DNA of 59,888 nt, taken from NCBI GenBank assembly GCA_902798015.1, contig CADBVL010000002.1, positions 1-59,888 of the forward strand, given 5' to 3'. The position numbers were made by a program, and so were the translations under genes. The notes beneath the pieces are model-generated. The model was given only the letters and a program-made list of their open reading frames with translations. It did no database searches and was not told the origin of the DNA. This DNA comes from an uncultured Bacteroidales bacterium. Lineage in GTDB: Bacteria; Bacteroidota; Bacteroidia; Bacteroidales; Paludibacteraceae. Positions 37,601 through 46,181 of the stretch are shown here, one piece after another. Every line of letters starts with the position of its first letter. Position 1 is the first letter of the stretch.

Positions 37601-40600
37601 CTTGTAACCCATCGAACTGATGTTGGCTACTTCAGACATGTTCGGTGCCCATACATGGTCTGAACTCGTCTTCAAATCAACAAAGTATTTACCGCTGGAA
37701 GCCAGTGCAGCGCTTACCGTCATCACATTGGTAGTCCAAACGGTTTCGGTCAGGTTCGCACTTGCCGCAACAAATTCCGTACTGGTATAAGACGAACCGT
37801 TATTATCCGACAACCGCAGCACATAGCCACCAGGTATAAAGTCTATATATTTATTATTATCAGTATAGCTCGAGCGCACGCGCAAAGTACCGATAGCACC
37901 TTGGTTATTGCCACTACTATAGGTACCGAGTGTCTGCGTTCCACAACTATTTGCCCTTAACAGGCCATATACCAAATCGCTGAAGTCCGCATCTGCTGAC
38001 TTGGCATCAGTAGTATTCCAACTGCCCTGCCAACCCACATAATAGTGCGGTTTTGCCGGCAACTCGAAGTCGTTCAAATACCAATAGACACCCGTATTGC
38101 CATCAGGATCAGTACTCTCTTGGAAGCAGTACGAGTCCTTGTCGCTCCAGTCGCTTGCATCACGCGTTCCGAAATGCATAGAATATGCCTCACAAGAACA
38201 AGATGTAATATAACTTTCATAGCCTGCAGTTCCGAAACTGATTTCAATAGAACCAACTTGTGTGGCGCCGCTTGCTACATAAAGCCGGAAGTATTTGAAG
38301 TTCTCTGCGGCATCTACGTCCCATTCAACGGAACCGGATGTGCTTGCTGGAGTTTTTGCTTCTAATGCGGTCGCACTAACTCCACTGGGATTAGACATCG
38401 TTGCCGACAAATAAGGTGTCCAAGCACGGCACGTACCACCATTTTGAGTGATTTTTATATGCGTAATAGCACTCGGCAACGCATCGGTATTATATGGGTG
38501 CGGAGTTTTACTATTGTTGACTTGCAAATATCCTACCTTTTTGACAGCATTTACTTTTCCTGATATGGTAGAACTTAAAGCATCCGTCGCAGTAACTGAC
38601 CAATCTATTGTGCTGTATTGGTTTGCAACTTCATTATCAGTACAATCTGCTGACGTGATAGTAATTTTAGGACTTTCACCCGTTCCTTTCGCCCAGACAG
38701 CATGATATACCACATCACCTCCGGATACTATTGGAGCATGCGCAGCATCTGCGAAAAGATCTGAAGGAGCACTGGCACTATTTCCTATTATTGGATTAGC
38801 AGTCCAACCAACGAAAGTAGGATAGTTATCTGTGTCGCATGATTTTCCTTCTCCGCCTGACGCCAAAGCTGCCGGCACCGCTGATACATGTCCTCCTTCT
38901 TCTACAATAGTAGAAGCAGAGCCACGCTCTATTGCCGTCAATTCTATTCCGTTATTCTTCCATGTTACATTGCGCATCACAATTGCCTCGAAGTTAATCT
39001 GCACTGTACAATCTGTGGTAGGTGTTACTGTAAACGTGTTGTTACCATTGTTAACTACAGTCGCAGTTCCGGAAGTAACGGTATAACCACCTGCTCCACT
39101 GATTACTCTATAACCACTCTCGGGAGTAGCAGTAATTGTCGCCGTTGTACTCGTATTCTGAGAAGCAGGACTGACAGAACCATAACTACCATTGTTGCTC
39201 GTGGCTGTTACGGTAAATGTCTCAGGCGTTACACTACCTTCCAATGCCGCTTTGACAGCATCGGCACCGGTACTGGTTACACTCAAACCTCCGGATTGTG
39301 CATAGTCATAATCGCCCACTGCCAATCCGGCCGCCAAATGAATATATACTGTCTGCTCACTTACCGTTCCCGTGGAAGGAGTAAAACTAACGGAGTTTGT
39401 GTAAGTTCCATCAATAGTCTTACATACCTGATAATTGCTCGGTGCAGTAACAATTAGGTTTTCACTCAAGTTTGCACCGCTAATCGTGAAACTCTGCGGC
39501 GTACTTGGTCCATGATTATATTCATACGTAAACTCACTGAAACTTGCTCCTAATGTCACGTACGGATCAGTCGATGGCTGAGTATAGAACGAAAATGCTT
39601 GGTCATTAATATTTGTACTTGGTGATGAATATGTTCTCCAATCATCACTATTATAAACACCAAGGTAACGAGTCAGTGCACTACTCTTAATATAATCATC
39701 GTCAATGACGTATGTATTGTTTGTTCCAGATGTACCAACACTTAAACCTTTATTATTATCTATACAATAGAGGAATACATCATCATCTCCGTCTCGGTTG
39801 ATAGTAAATTCCCCGCTTACACTATTATAATTGATATTCCATTGCAGATCGGTGCCACTATAGGATAATGTTTGCTTGTTCGAAGAAATCATTTCCTCAA
39901 CATCTATTGCATCAGGAGGATAGGTACTTGTCGTTGTTGCATTTTTAAGAGCATAATACTCTCGCAACTCTTCTCCCAAGGATACATTCAGTGTTGCAAC
40001 AATAATCACCTTATCTTTAGGGTTAATATCTTCCAGATCTGTCAAGAAATACAAGTTAGGATCAGTTATCACATTAAATGTAATAGGTACATTAACCGTC
40101 GTGGCATCCGAAGCTGTCAATTGGATATTGGCAGTTTTGGTTGTTGTTGCAGCGTAAGAACCTGTATAAGTGATGGTTATTGTACCACCGGCTCCTTCTG
40201 CGGTTGCTTTGGCTATGCTGGTTGTACTGATACTGAATGAACCGGCGTCTGTTCCGTTTAAGGTCGCAGAAATAGCACCTTTCAGGTGAGTTCCGGTAAT
40301 TGTTACACTTTGTGTTGTAGGAGCTACACCAACAGCAGTGCTCCAACTTACACTTGCCGGAGTAGCTATAATCGTTGGCTTGAACACCGTTCCGCTTAAT
40401 GCCACATTGACTGCAGACTCCAACCCACAACCGGTAATTTCCACATTGCCGGAATATTCACCGGCACTCTTTCCTGTTACCAAGCGTACATATACGGTAG
40501 TCGCTGCTAATGTGCCGCTTACACCGGTAAACGTAATACTATTTGCCCAACCGGAACCGCTTGCCTTACTTACTTGGAAATTCGTCGGAGCAGTAACAGT

Positions 40601-41605
40601 CAGCGTACCGCTTTCCAAATTGCTTCCACTCATGCTGAAACTCTTTGCCGCACTCGGACCACTTCCTACAATATAATCCAACTCATTCAGACTTGCCGGA
40701 CTTACCGACAAACTCGGATCTGTCGTCGAACACAATGTACGATAATTGGTATACGACACCGCCGCAAAGTTCGCTGTAACAGTTACATTACCCGTTACTG
40801 TTCCTCCTCCAGGGATACCTGTCCAACCCGTGAAGTTATATCCCGAATTAGGTGTCGCCGTCACATTCGTAGCACCCACACTCAGCACATTACCACTTGC
40901 GGAAATTGACGTTCCACTTGTAACACCCGTCACAGAATTTTGCGTGACTGTACCATAACTATCATTATTTTTAGTGATAGTCACAGTATAACCAGACGGA
41001 GCTTCTTTATATATGAATACGGCTTTTTGGCTTGCAGAAGAATAACATGCAAAAATGTGGCTACTGCTATTATACTGCATCACGTTACGCGTATTTGTGC
41101 CATTTGCGACAATAGATGCTGTCCCATCAGCAGAAATAGATACAGTCCATTTTCCGTTATTGTCATTCGAGGTTTGTGTCCTCAAATAGTTACTACTACT
41201 AGATGCTGCATACAAGTAACCGGGACAACCCGTGCCGGAACCATTATTGGAATAAAATGTCCAATAGTTGCCATCTTTCCCTACAGTTAAGACATCGATA
41301 GTATTTCCTGGACTTGATATCGTTTCGCTGGAAATAGTTACGCTGACAGATGCTCTGTTATTGTTATTCTGTGTAGTACCAAGTGCTTCATGATCAGTAG
41401 CATTACTAACCAACAACACATTGTCTCCCGCAGATAAGTTACTGATGTTTTTTACAAGAACGTAATCTGTTCCCCACACCTGCAAACTACCTATCATTAG
41501 GGCGCAAAGGAGGAGTCCTATACTTTGTAACTTTCTCAATGTACTTAACGCACTGATAGAACGAGAGTTACGAACATTTTTTGCTATATTAAAATTTGCT
41601 TTCAT
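31685..41605 (-). CDS. Giant secreted multidomain surface protein (3306 aa)
   Basis: A long signal peptide (about 45 residues; SIGLLLCALMIGSLQVWG) is followed by a trefoil-like module (about 47-205), a GWTGIPGGGTVTGNVT-type repeat, Ig-like sheets ending in ALSG, a second trefoil-like module, and several InlB/Listeria-Bacteroides repeats (GYTFIGWNTAPGG, TSDVTLYAQW; GDKTLYAQWDR). A third trefoil-like module follows. The last roughly 900 residues are homologous to the 1494-aa protein (GWNLIANPYMA; LYLYPGATLV). The tail YKFIYRDKMYILRGGKLYDA is sorting-like. It is rich in Thr, Ser and Asn with few Lys. It is probably a T9SS-exported adhesin or stalk protein. Gene order and homology tie it to the flanking genes; the ligand is unknown. 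Confidence 0.8.
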   Translation of the reverse strand: MKANFNIAKNVRNSRSISALSTLRKLQSIGLLLCALMIGSLQVWGTDYVLVKNISNLSAGDNVLLVSNATDHEALGTTQNNNNRASVSVTISSETISSPGNTIDVLTVGKDGNYWTFYSNNGSGTGCPGYLYAASSSSNYLRTQTSNDNNGKWTVSISADGTASIVANGTNTRNVMQYNSSSHIFACYSSASQKAVFIYKEAPSGYTVTITKNNDSYGTVTQNSVTGVTSGTSISASGNVLSVGATNVTATPNSGYNFTGWTGIPGGGTVTGNVTVTANFAAVSYTNYRTLCSTTDPSLSVSPASLNELDYIVGSGPSAAKSFSMSGSNLESGTLTVTAPTNFQVSKASGSGWANSITFTGVSGTLAATTVYVRLVTGKSAGEYSGNVEITGCGLESAVNVALSGTVFKPTIIATPASVSWSTAVGVAPTTQSVTITGTHLKGAISATLNGTDAGSFSISTTSIAKATAEGAGGTITITYTGSYAATTTKTANIQLTASDATTVNVPITFNVITDPNLYFLTDLEDINPKDKVIIVATLNVSLGEELREYYALKNATTTSTYPPDAIDVEEMISSNKQTLSYSGTDLQWNINYNSVSGEFTINRDGDDDVFLYCIDNNKGLSVGTSGTNNTYVIDDDYIKSSALTRYLGVYNSDDWRTYSSPSTNINDQAFSFYTQPSTDPYVTLGASFSEFTYEYNHGPSTPQSFTISGANLSENLIVTAPSNYQVCKTIDGTYTNSVSFTPSTGTVSEQTVYIHLAAGLAVGDYDYAQSGGLSVTSTGADAVKAALEGSVTPETFTVTATSNNGSYGSVSPASQNTSTTATITATPESGYRVISGAGGYTVTSGTATVVNNGNNTFTVTPTTDCTVQINFEAIVMRNVTWKNNGIELTAIERGSASTIVEEGGHVSAVPAALASGGEGKSCDTDNYPTFVGWTANPIIGNSASAPSDLFADAAHAPIVSGGDVVYHAVWAKGTGESPKITITSADCTDNEVANQYSTIDWSVTATDALSSTISGKVNAVKKVGYLQVNNSKTPHPYNTDALPSAITHIKITQNGGTCRAWTPYLSATMSNPSGVSATALEAKTPASTSGSVEWDVDAAENFKYFRLYVASGATQVGSIEISFGTAGYESYITSCSCEAYSMHFGTRDASDWSDKDSYCFQESTDPDGNTGVYWYLNDFELPAKPHYYVGWQGSWNTTDAKSADADFSDLVYGLLRANSCGTQTLGTYSSGNNQGAIGTLRVRSSYTDNNKYIDFIPGGYVLRLSDNNGSSYTSTEFVAASANLTETVWTTNVMTVSAALASSGKYFVDLKTSSDHVWAPNMSEVANISSMGYKKDGGSSAGSWGTGLSAGMRGKFRIWADNCSKNWNAHFVPYYHLSYDGNGAGVTNLPEASDDKSCEGNDAARTVIVSSTVPTRDGYTFIGWNTAPGGDGTAKSAGDNIVLTSDVTLYAQWAQNFTVTYDLDGGTASPACAGGTYYVGETVDVCGSTPTRVSSEFTGWLVYKTGDKSTTVTVSAGQFTMPAYNVTVEAQYTTVYWRITYKTEGDATIATDDVPRTMETTLRDETPCVGYSFVGWSTSKITVETTTKPTATLIGKGGASYTPTADITVYPVFARVEGASDKNDVITYEINGGVGSYTAFSNVSYVSDAKYAGCTTKTDTDLQTNGTNGIVTTTSGGRLKHIQVVFATACAASRGIQVYGKNTAYSAFASGSFPTGAAAGTAIASASKVNAAYNGEETFELPAADEEFEDEYNYIAITGTGGSPRITSIKVTWSTGTTYYATHCETKTDVTITYDANGGTTTCGNGSHQVTWDYADGGAGAPALAESQTICSAATRDGYVLHDWTTSQDGSGTHYNPGQTVTSMDGDKTLYAQWDRVYTVTFVDHGLGGGDVNVIRTQASLGATISVPGATTPCTDEVNEPDEYTWEFAGWGTVDNLSKSVAHHIVIASGTGTYVPEDDMTLYAVYRKNIGTSDAFDIGTSGAYKISVQQSGPKTCYATTKNAGGTAYYCSTDASSAGIFYLDYVNSGVNQGKYTLRNSDGEYIGHTMSSANLTHSLETPEYYNLVDVSGSGWRLQYANETTRYFSHGSGSSDNNYSAKQETNKCTLTPADRSYYYTTMSCGDDFSITFHDNGGVISWKVGHAESTYQHLSDGEEVSVFPTATFDGWTFLGWRTSNYTENTSAPEASTIYGGTDGESGNHFFISSNTDMYPVFTRFEDNEPIDLVNGGDYYIYFLDEGSDDGYGAARRVYATSYAAYKRYSSTAICTSATEFTFTKLENGNWTIKDKSTGEYLYGIADDDLKQQASATGAEWTLTLNGSQFDAFHVGTSYGQISAFGDGTSATFMNYRRTNIGTNPSYHRVYLGSCTNRTFTTNPSTTPEIDLKGTAVVTASQNGAIRATNVLTVSGHNLTPSTGTITISSNNSDIYFSKNTDDSFAEGKAAADNPKSSVTVTANSSGIVAATAIYVHYKPTGNTDGVTNVTVTATYSGAEDATTTVKARRVKENFVIAAKVADSWYALPANMSSSDVYAPTLIEVDESSNVAYGPSTVAYKLWPVKTTNGSGNRYAAAGDEVRFTGNSDNALWANNASSGTTTGIRNWAVVNSIDDGGSGSGEDLDERYEWVISTEDGDAYTINTNQSNNKRNLVIYRKNGQLVWATNGSCVTNELHLIPLTERATINIIPREWKTNGLVFAIAADNNISLTSGHTTAKIGTGDAASATITRHSTGGYGLYEVALPDLTSHYGKVLTLKMKISGVDTYATATIPIIVNANASTKDNTPFSTLGAESQNYDVVVLSGKTLTTNAIASGACKFQNLYLYPGATLVNTANGNLSVSYLEMRGGIKGIDAKSSLEQDVPRLLLGKSMSSTAGANLDMYVNTAHSYALSVPFDVTLSNVNFANSLNTTTSAPINGALDAQFMIMEYDGAQRVSTGKGWKHITSTERVLHAGEGYVLQGKRPKGQPFAVIRFPFTGVNSWADNTNGEVAKSDIPIYAHNGGATTPDNEKGWNLIANPYMATISYSGQDEGWAADFTVGTLEKTDTDPWDGKYEWESKTNAYVTMPNDSYTAFPQYRANSAQAVFKPFMNFFIQTDADGSVTFDRSLRASAPRHLLALAAKAQPIYADINLTHGEAFAQAGLTIDENATAGYKFGEDQNIFENREALDYLKMYTISDDHYLVGNTLTPAETAEMIPLEFYAPNMEGEYIFSLDENSDIDRLEYVILYDAELGLNTNLLTDDYTVELDKSGLIENRFSLGLKIKEKDNSATGIDDVGGNPEQPYKFIYRDKMYILRGGKLYDATGKQVQINK

Positions 41606-41648
41606 AATCGTTTCAATTTTAATTGTTAAACATCCTTTCTCTCATTCA

Positions 41649-43205
41649 TTAATCCTCATCCGCAAATACTGCGTAGAATGTTATATCTCCCGTAATTGTT
41701 GGTGAAGTACCATTGAACATATTTCCCGGAGCAGAATCACCAGTGTAATTCTGCGTTGCTGTCCATCCCATAAATGTACTTCCCGTACATGTTGGTGGCA
41801 CACTCGGATTCGCCGGAGTAGAAGTCGTCGTGTTGTACGACACATTTGCCGTAGTGGAATAGGTGCTTCCATTCACACTCCATGTAACGGTACATGGTTT
41901 GTAAAACTCCGCAATAACAGTAACTGCTGCTGATGGTGTCCCAGTTAGCGAGGTGCTTGCGCTTGTCGCAGATGCAATGCTCGTTCCAGAAGCCGTTCCA
42001 TATTTCCATGTCTTGAATACATAATGTGTACTACCTACACTGGCAGTTAATGAACGACCGGAAGCAGAAGCAGTAACTCCTGCATCAGCTATGGTCGTTC
42101 CGTCCTCGTCTTTCTTTTGAACAGTTACAGAATAGGCAGTGACTGTAGTAGTAGCTGTTTTGGTTACTCCGCCTTCCGTATAGGATGCCGTGATGGTATT
42201 ACTACCAGCGACCAAACCTGTCGTCGGTGTCCAGTTGGCAGAAACAGTAGCTGTTGTCGCATCTGAATACGTGGCTGTCACAACCGCACCGGCAGAACTG
42301 AATGTCTCGCCTACAAGATATTTTGTCGTTGTAGGTTGAGTGGTAATAGCTATAGAAGATAGAGTCTTGACTGCCGCACAAGATGGATTGGTTAGATATT
42401 TTCCTGCATCATTTGTAAACACAGGATAAAGATTGCTACCGCTTGCTACTGAACTCGCATCGATATTACTGCTGGTATAAACAGGGCTCGGGTATGTGCT
42501 TGTTGGTGTAGAAATGGCACTTGTCACCCATATGGATGCATAATATCCGGCCAAACCGCTACCGCAACTATGGCCGCCTGTGGCAGTTGCTTCCGTCATC
42601 GCAGAAGACTCTTGGCTACTACGCGTAGTGTACCCTCCTGTACCATCTGGCACCTTTAAATTGAACGTTTTGGTAGCACTCGCAGTATTGACACCCCATA
42701 CCACAGCACGCTTGTTCGATGTAGTAAGAGTAATGGTCGTTTCTGTATTTTTAGACTGAAGAGTCAATGTGAAAAAGTAAGACGTCGTGGCATTACCAGG
42801 AGTACTTAATGTAAATGTACTACCATTTCCGGAAACTCCTGCATCTGCTGTTAATGAAAGAGAAGTGGGTGAAACAGTACCACTTGATCTAGTTACATTA
42901 ATATTTCCGCCATCTCCATTCCATCGTGCAGCATGAACATACACAGTAGTAACACCGGCGGGGACAGTGAATGATGTTGAACCAGTCTTACTGCTAGTAC
43001 CCAATTTTTTTCCACTAAAAGTATTTCCACTAATCACTATGGAACAGTTAGAGCAGTTCGACCCGTTATTAAGGGTAACGTTACTGGTGTGAGTACTCGC
43101 TTGCCCCCACACATTTCCGATGCCGATAGAGCACAGGATGATTAAGGTTAACATCAATCCTCTCAACCTTGTCAAGTAGGATTGTAATTCATTTAATTTT
43201 TTCAT
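41649..43205 (-). CDS. Secreted Ig/InlB-repeat protein, first gene of cassette A
   Basis: 518 residues. The long leader ends in LTLIILCSIGIGNVWGQA, with the same VWG end as other cassette signal peptides. A Ser/Thr/Gly-rich beta region (about 40-180) is followed by a bacterial Ig-like domain (TTTKYLVGETFSSAGAVVTA ... VAGSNTITASY). Then come InlB-like repeats (STFMGWTATQNYTGDSAPG, GDITFYAVFADED). It ends without the sorting-like tail that the second cassette gene carries, like its counterpart at 50746. The gap to the giant gene is 43 nt. Likely exported; how it is retained is not visible. Confidence 0.75.
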   Translation of the reverse strand: MKKLNELQSYLTRLRGLMLTLIILCSIGIGNVWGQASTHTSNVTLNNGSNCSNCSIVISGNTFSGKKLGTSSKTGSTSFTVPAGVTTVYVHAARWNGDGGNINVTRSSGTVSPTSLSLTADAGVSGNGSTFTLSTPGNATTSYFFTLTLQSKNTETTITLTTSNKRAVVWGVNTASATKTFNLKVPDGTGGYTTRSSQESSAMTEATATGGHSCGSGLAGYYASIWVTSAISTPTSTYPSPVYTSSNIDASSVASGSNLYPVFTNDAGKYLTNPSCAAVKTLSSIAITTQPTTTKYLVGETFSSAGAVVTATYSDATTATVSANWTPTTGLVAGSNTITASYTEGGVTKTATTTVTAYSVTVQKKDEDGTTIADAGVTASASGRSLTASVGSTHYVFKTWKYGTASGTSIASATSASTSLTGTPSAAVTVIAEFYKPCTVTWSVNGSTYSTTANVSYNTTTSTPANPSVPPTCTGSTFMGWTATQNYTGDSAPGNMFNGTSPTITGDITFYAVFADED

Positions 43206-43304
43206 ATTATTTTGTATTTTATATTATTTTCTCCTTATTTATTCTCTTGCGCGTGCGAGCTTTTTTGTGAGCATAGGTCAACCCAATGACCTATACCCGT
43301 ATGC
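43206..43304 (-). promoter_or_regulatory. Cassette leader element, copy 1
   Basis: On the minus strand it contains a perfect 8-bp hairpin ATAGGTCA/TGACCTAT around the loop TTGGGT (43273-43294), then TCACAAA and an AT-rich stretch ending AATATAAAATACAAAATAAT before the ATG. The same order occurs at 49891 and 50666. It starts right at the parA stop. No TAnnTTTG box is seen. Confidence 0.6.
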
Positions 43305-43305
43305 A

Positions 43306-44316
43306 TTATAAGAGCGCTACTATTTGAGCCACCTCATTAGCACAATTTTGGATATTCTGAGCTGTTAGTTGCACGGGATTCCCATCTACTAGGGTATTAC
43401 CGGCAGATAATTGAGAAAATACTTTAGCTTGTGCATACGCTACTACACCTGTCGATTGAAAATCTCTAACATCAATGGTAGAAAAAGCAGAACTTAATGT
43501 TTGTCCATATGTACTACCTAGATGGCCGATTAAAGAAGTAATTGAGTTAAGCACTGCATTATACGCTCTCGCAGCGCCCATATATTGTGTTAATCTGTTC
43601 TTTATCACCATGTGTATCTTAGGTAATGGTAATCCTGCTGATTTCATTTGGTTATAAAAGGTGTTTGTAATAGTTGCACTTGCACTAATCCCATATACTA
43701 ATGCCAATAAATTGTATACAGCTCGCACCGATGAATCGTCTGCCGTAAGTGGGACAAGAAGGAAATCAGATGCTGCGATTGCCATTTGAGTATAGATTGC
43801 AAAACTAGGATTAGTGTCTATAAATACAACATTGTACTCTTCTTGAACAGCACATAGGAAATCCTTTAACCAACTAACAACAGCTATATATGTATTAATA
43901 TTGGCTACATTAATAGATGCCAATGCTGACATGGAATTAACCAATTGTTCTACATATGGATCTCCCGCCAACAGGTCAACATTATTCGGCACGGAAACAT
44001 TAACAGCATTTGGCAGGCATAGATAATTATGAGGATTGAATCCAGGTATCATCGTGTAAGATGATTTAAGATGGTCATCAAAATAACCACCTATAGTTAC
44101 TCTACGTCCGCCATGACTGTATAGACCAGTGAGATGAGCATTACCATGTCCCTCCAAGCCTCCAAGCATCAACTCGGACAAATTAGCTTGTGGGCATAAG
44201 TCAATCACAAGTATGCGTTCTTGTGGATGGTCAATAGCATACTGTACCGATGTTTGAAAACAGAGACTTGTTTTCCCCGTTCCTCCCTTGTTGTTCCAAA
44301 ATGTGTAAGTTTTCAT
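43306..44316 (-). CDS. ParA/MinD-family ATPase
   Basis: 336 residues. The deviant Walker A motif KGGTGKTS (residues 10-17, signature Lys10) and the segments VIDLCPQANLS and VVFIDTNPSF place it in the ParA/Soj group. Such ATPases dimerise on ATP and position DNA or protein cargo. No ParB gene or parS array is seen nearby. Instead it follows a RES-domain gene by 29 nt in a three-gene operon, so it may serve that system and not segregation. Its stop borders the cassette A leader. A plasmid or ICE origin is possible but no mobilisation gene is in the window. Confidence 0.85.
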   Translation of the reverse strand: MKTYTFWNNKGGTGKTSLCFQTSVQYAIDHPQERILVIDLCPQANLSELMLGGLEGHGNAHLTGLYSHGGRRVTIGGYFDDHLKSSYTMIPGFNPHNYLCLPNAVNVSVPNNVDLLAGDPYVEQLVNSMSALASINVANINTYIAVVSWLKDFLCAVQEEYNVVFIDTNPSFAIYTQMAIAASDFLLVPLTADDSSVRAVYNLLALVYGISASATITNTFYNQMKSAGLPLPKIHMVIKNRLTQYMGAARAYNAVLNSITSLIGHLGSTYGQTLSSAFSTIDVRDFQSTGVVAYAQAKVFSQLSAGNTLVDGNPVQLTAQNIQNCANEVAQIVALL

Positions 44317-44345
44317 GTTAAAAAAGTTTTTAAGTTATATCCTAA

Positions 44346-46154
44346 TTACTTTGATGTATTTTTCGGTTTCAAAGAACCTTTCTCGTCTAGTTGATTAAAT
44401 TCTGACAATCTTAGAATGTGTTCCATGTATGAAAAATACGAAACATTATAACTTCTTTTCGATGTTTCAGAAGACTCTACTAATGCACCATTGGATACAC
44501 TCAGCGCGGATATGTATTCTTTTATAAATGCTAAAGAATCTTTAATGTACTCGCTTTCGTAGTATTTAGGTCTTGTTAATTCAAATTTATTAATCAAATC
44601 AGGGCAATATTCTCCTGTTGTCTGATTGTTAATTTTTACAGGAAGTACTATACAATCGGCAAGAAATAAAGATTCTTCGTCCTCCATAGTAACAAACTCC
44701 AAATCATCAATAACTGCAGTCGATGTATATTCTATACCTTCTAATTGCGTTTCTTCTTGATTGGCTTTATGGTTCTTTGAGGTTTCTTGATTGTTCACAA
44801 CAATAATATGCAATAGTAACTGCGGTAAAATATACTCTGGCTTAAAATTGTCTTTTTCACTAGCAACTTTTAGAGAACATGCCAAAATGACAGGAAGCAT
44901 CTTTATAAAGTTCTCGCATTCTACTGCGGAATGCATCTTCTTTTTTAAACGTAAATCCAAAAGATTTATTTTGTCTTTTGCAACAAATGCACTTGTCGCA
45001 AAGTCACTCAACGCGGGGCGTTTCATTTCTTCCCAACATACGTAGATAGACTTTCCTAGATACAAACACGGATAGCCGGGGATACTAAACCTTTTTGTCG
45101 TTACTGTACCGCGTTCACTAAATGGCACATGGAATAAATCCTTTTCTTTAAATACTTTTATGTCTTTATCTTTAAGGCGTGTTCTAAAGTTAACATCATT
45201 CTTATTGATAGACGAAGATGGAACTCCATGCATTTTTTGTTTGTCCCACCATATTTTTAATTCCTCTATGCTCGAAAGTATATCTCCTCGCATATAAGCA
45301 GCAATTACACTATCAATTGTTTCTATATTTTTCTCTATATCGCTTTCAATATCAGAATAAGCAATAAGTATGTCTGCTAGAAGACCACTTTTATCTTCTC
45401 CGCGCCCTTTAAATTTAATGCCATTTCGCATCGATGCCCGCATGACATTAAACATTTCGGACAAACGGTCTTCAAACTTTTCCTCCGCGTTAATTTCATC
45501 CAACTGATGCTCGAGGTCATTGATAAGTTGCTCATAATCAATGGGGCCAGGTTTTGAGGTACTTTTGTTAATAGAAAACTCAATAATTAGTCTTTCTATC
45601 TCATCAGCAACATCCGTTATCTCCAAATTAGTTTGCAAAGTTCGCGTTTTCTTATACAGTCCGTCCCCTAGTTCATCGCGAAGAATCTTTACGGTCAAAG
45701 GCTCAACTCTTCTGTAGAATCCCAAATCAATCCCCTTGCCATCTTTACTTAAGGATCCCTCATCTTCTTTTTTGACGCCGACTTCAGAGAGATATGATTT
45801 CCAGATACTTTCGTTAGTGAGGATTTTGTCATCGGTCAACCTATATATAGTAATGTATCTCCCCTCTGGGACGACCACTACATCATTTTTGTGCATATCA
45901 TGGACAAAGTGAAGTAGACTGTATGCATTCCTAGCCCAAGTAGCACTTTCTAACTCATAAAGATCCTTAATAGCGAACAACCCACGTCGTTGTATTTCGT
46001 CTGCATAGGCATCGCAAGACAAGAAACTCCAACCGGTAGATAATAGGCAGTGCTTATGAAGAAGAGGATACGACAATAGCCAGCCATTATCTCCACCGGT
46101 TATTCGATGTAACCAATAATGTTTTTTCTTTTCTTCTGCCATCTTTTTTTGCAC
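44346..46154 (-). CDS. RES-domain protein with N-terminal HRITGG-type domain
   Basis: 602 residues. The first 130 residues (HYWLHRITGGDNGWLLSYPL, then LSTGWSFLS) resemble the N-terminal domain of some restriction or defence proteins. A charged, helical middle follows (about 190-300). Residues about 325-400 match a RES domain (FHVPFSERGTVTTKRFSIPG, then YPCLYLGKSIYVCWEEMKRP), keeping the Arg and Glu positions; RES proteins are NAD-degrading toxins in TA systems. No Xre/MbcA-type antitoxin gene is adjacent. It lies 27 nt after the RhuM-like gene and 29 nt before parA. The start could be M1 or M5. The catalytic assignment is inferred from pattern, not alignment. Confidence 0.65.
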   Translation of the reverse strand: MQKKMAEEKKKHYWLHRITGGDNGWLLSYPLLHKHCLLSTGWSFLSCDAYADEIQRRGLFAIKDLYELESATWARNAYSLLHFVHDMHKNDVVVVPEGRYITIYRLTDDKILTNESIWKSYLSEVGVKKEDEGSLSKDGKGIDLGFYRRVEPLTVKILRDELGDGLYKKTRTLQTNLEITDVADEIERLIIEFSINKSTSKPGPIDYEQLINDLEHQLDEINAEEKFEDRLSEMFNVMRASMRNGIKFKGRGEDKSGLLADILIAYSDIESDIEKNIETIDSVIAAYMRGDILSSIEELKIWWDKQKMHGVPSSSINKNDVNFRTRLKDKDIKVFKEKDLFHVPFSERGTVTTKRFSIPGYPCLYLGKSIYVCWEEMKRPALSDFATSAFVAKDKINLLDLRLKKKMHSAVECENFIKMLPVILACSLKVASEKDNFKPEYILPQLLLHIIVVNNQETSKNHKANQEETQLEGIEYTSTAVIDDLEFVTMEDEESLFLADCIVLPVKINNQTTGEYCPDLINKFELTRPKYYESEYIKDSLAFIKEYISALSVSNGALVESSETSKRSYNVSYFSYMEHILRLSEFNQLDEKGSLKPKNTSK

Positions 46155-46181
46155 TCTTCCGCGCGTACTTTTAATATTGTT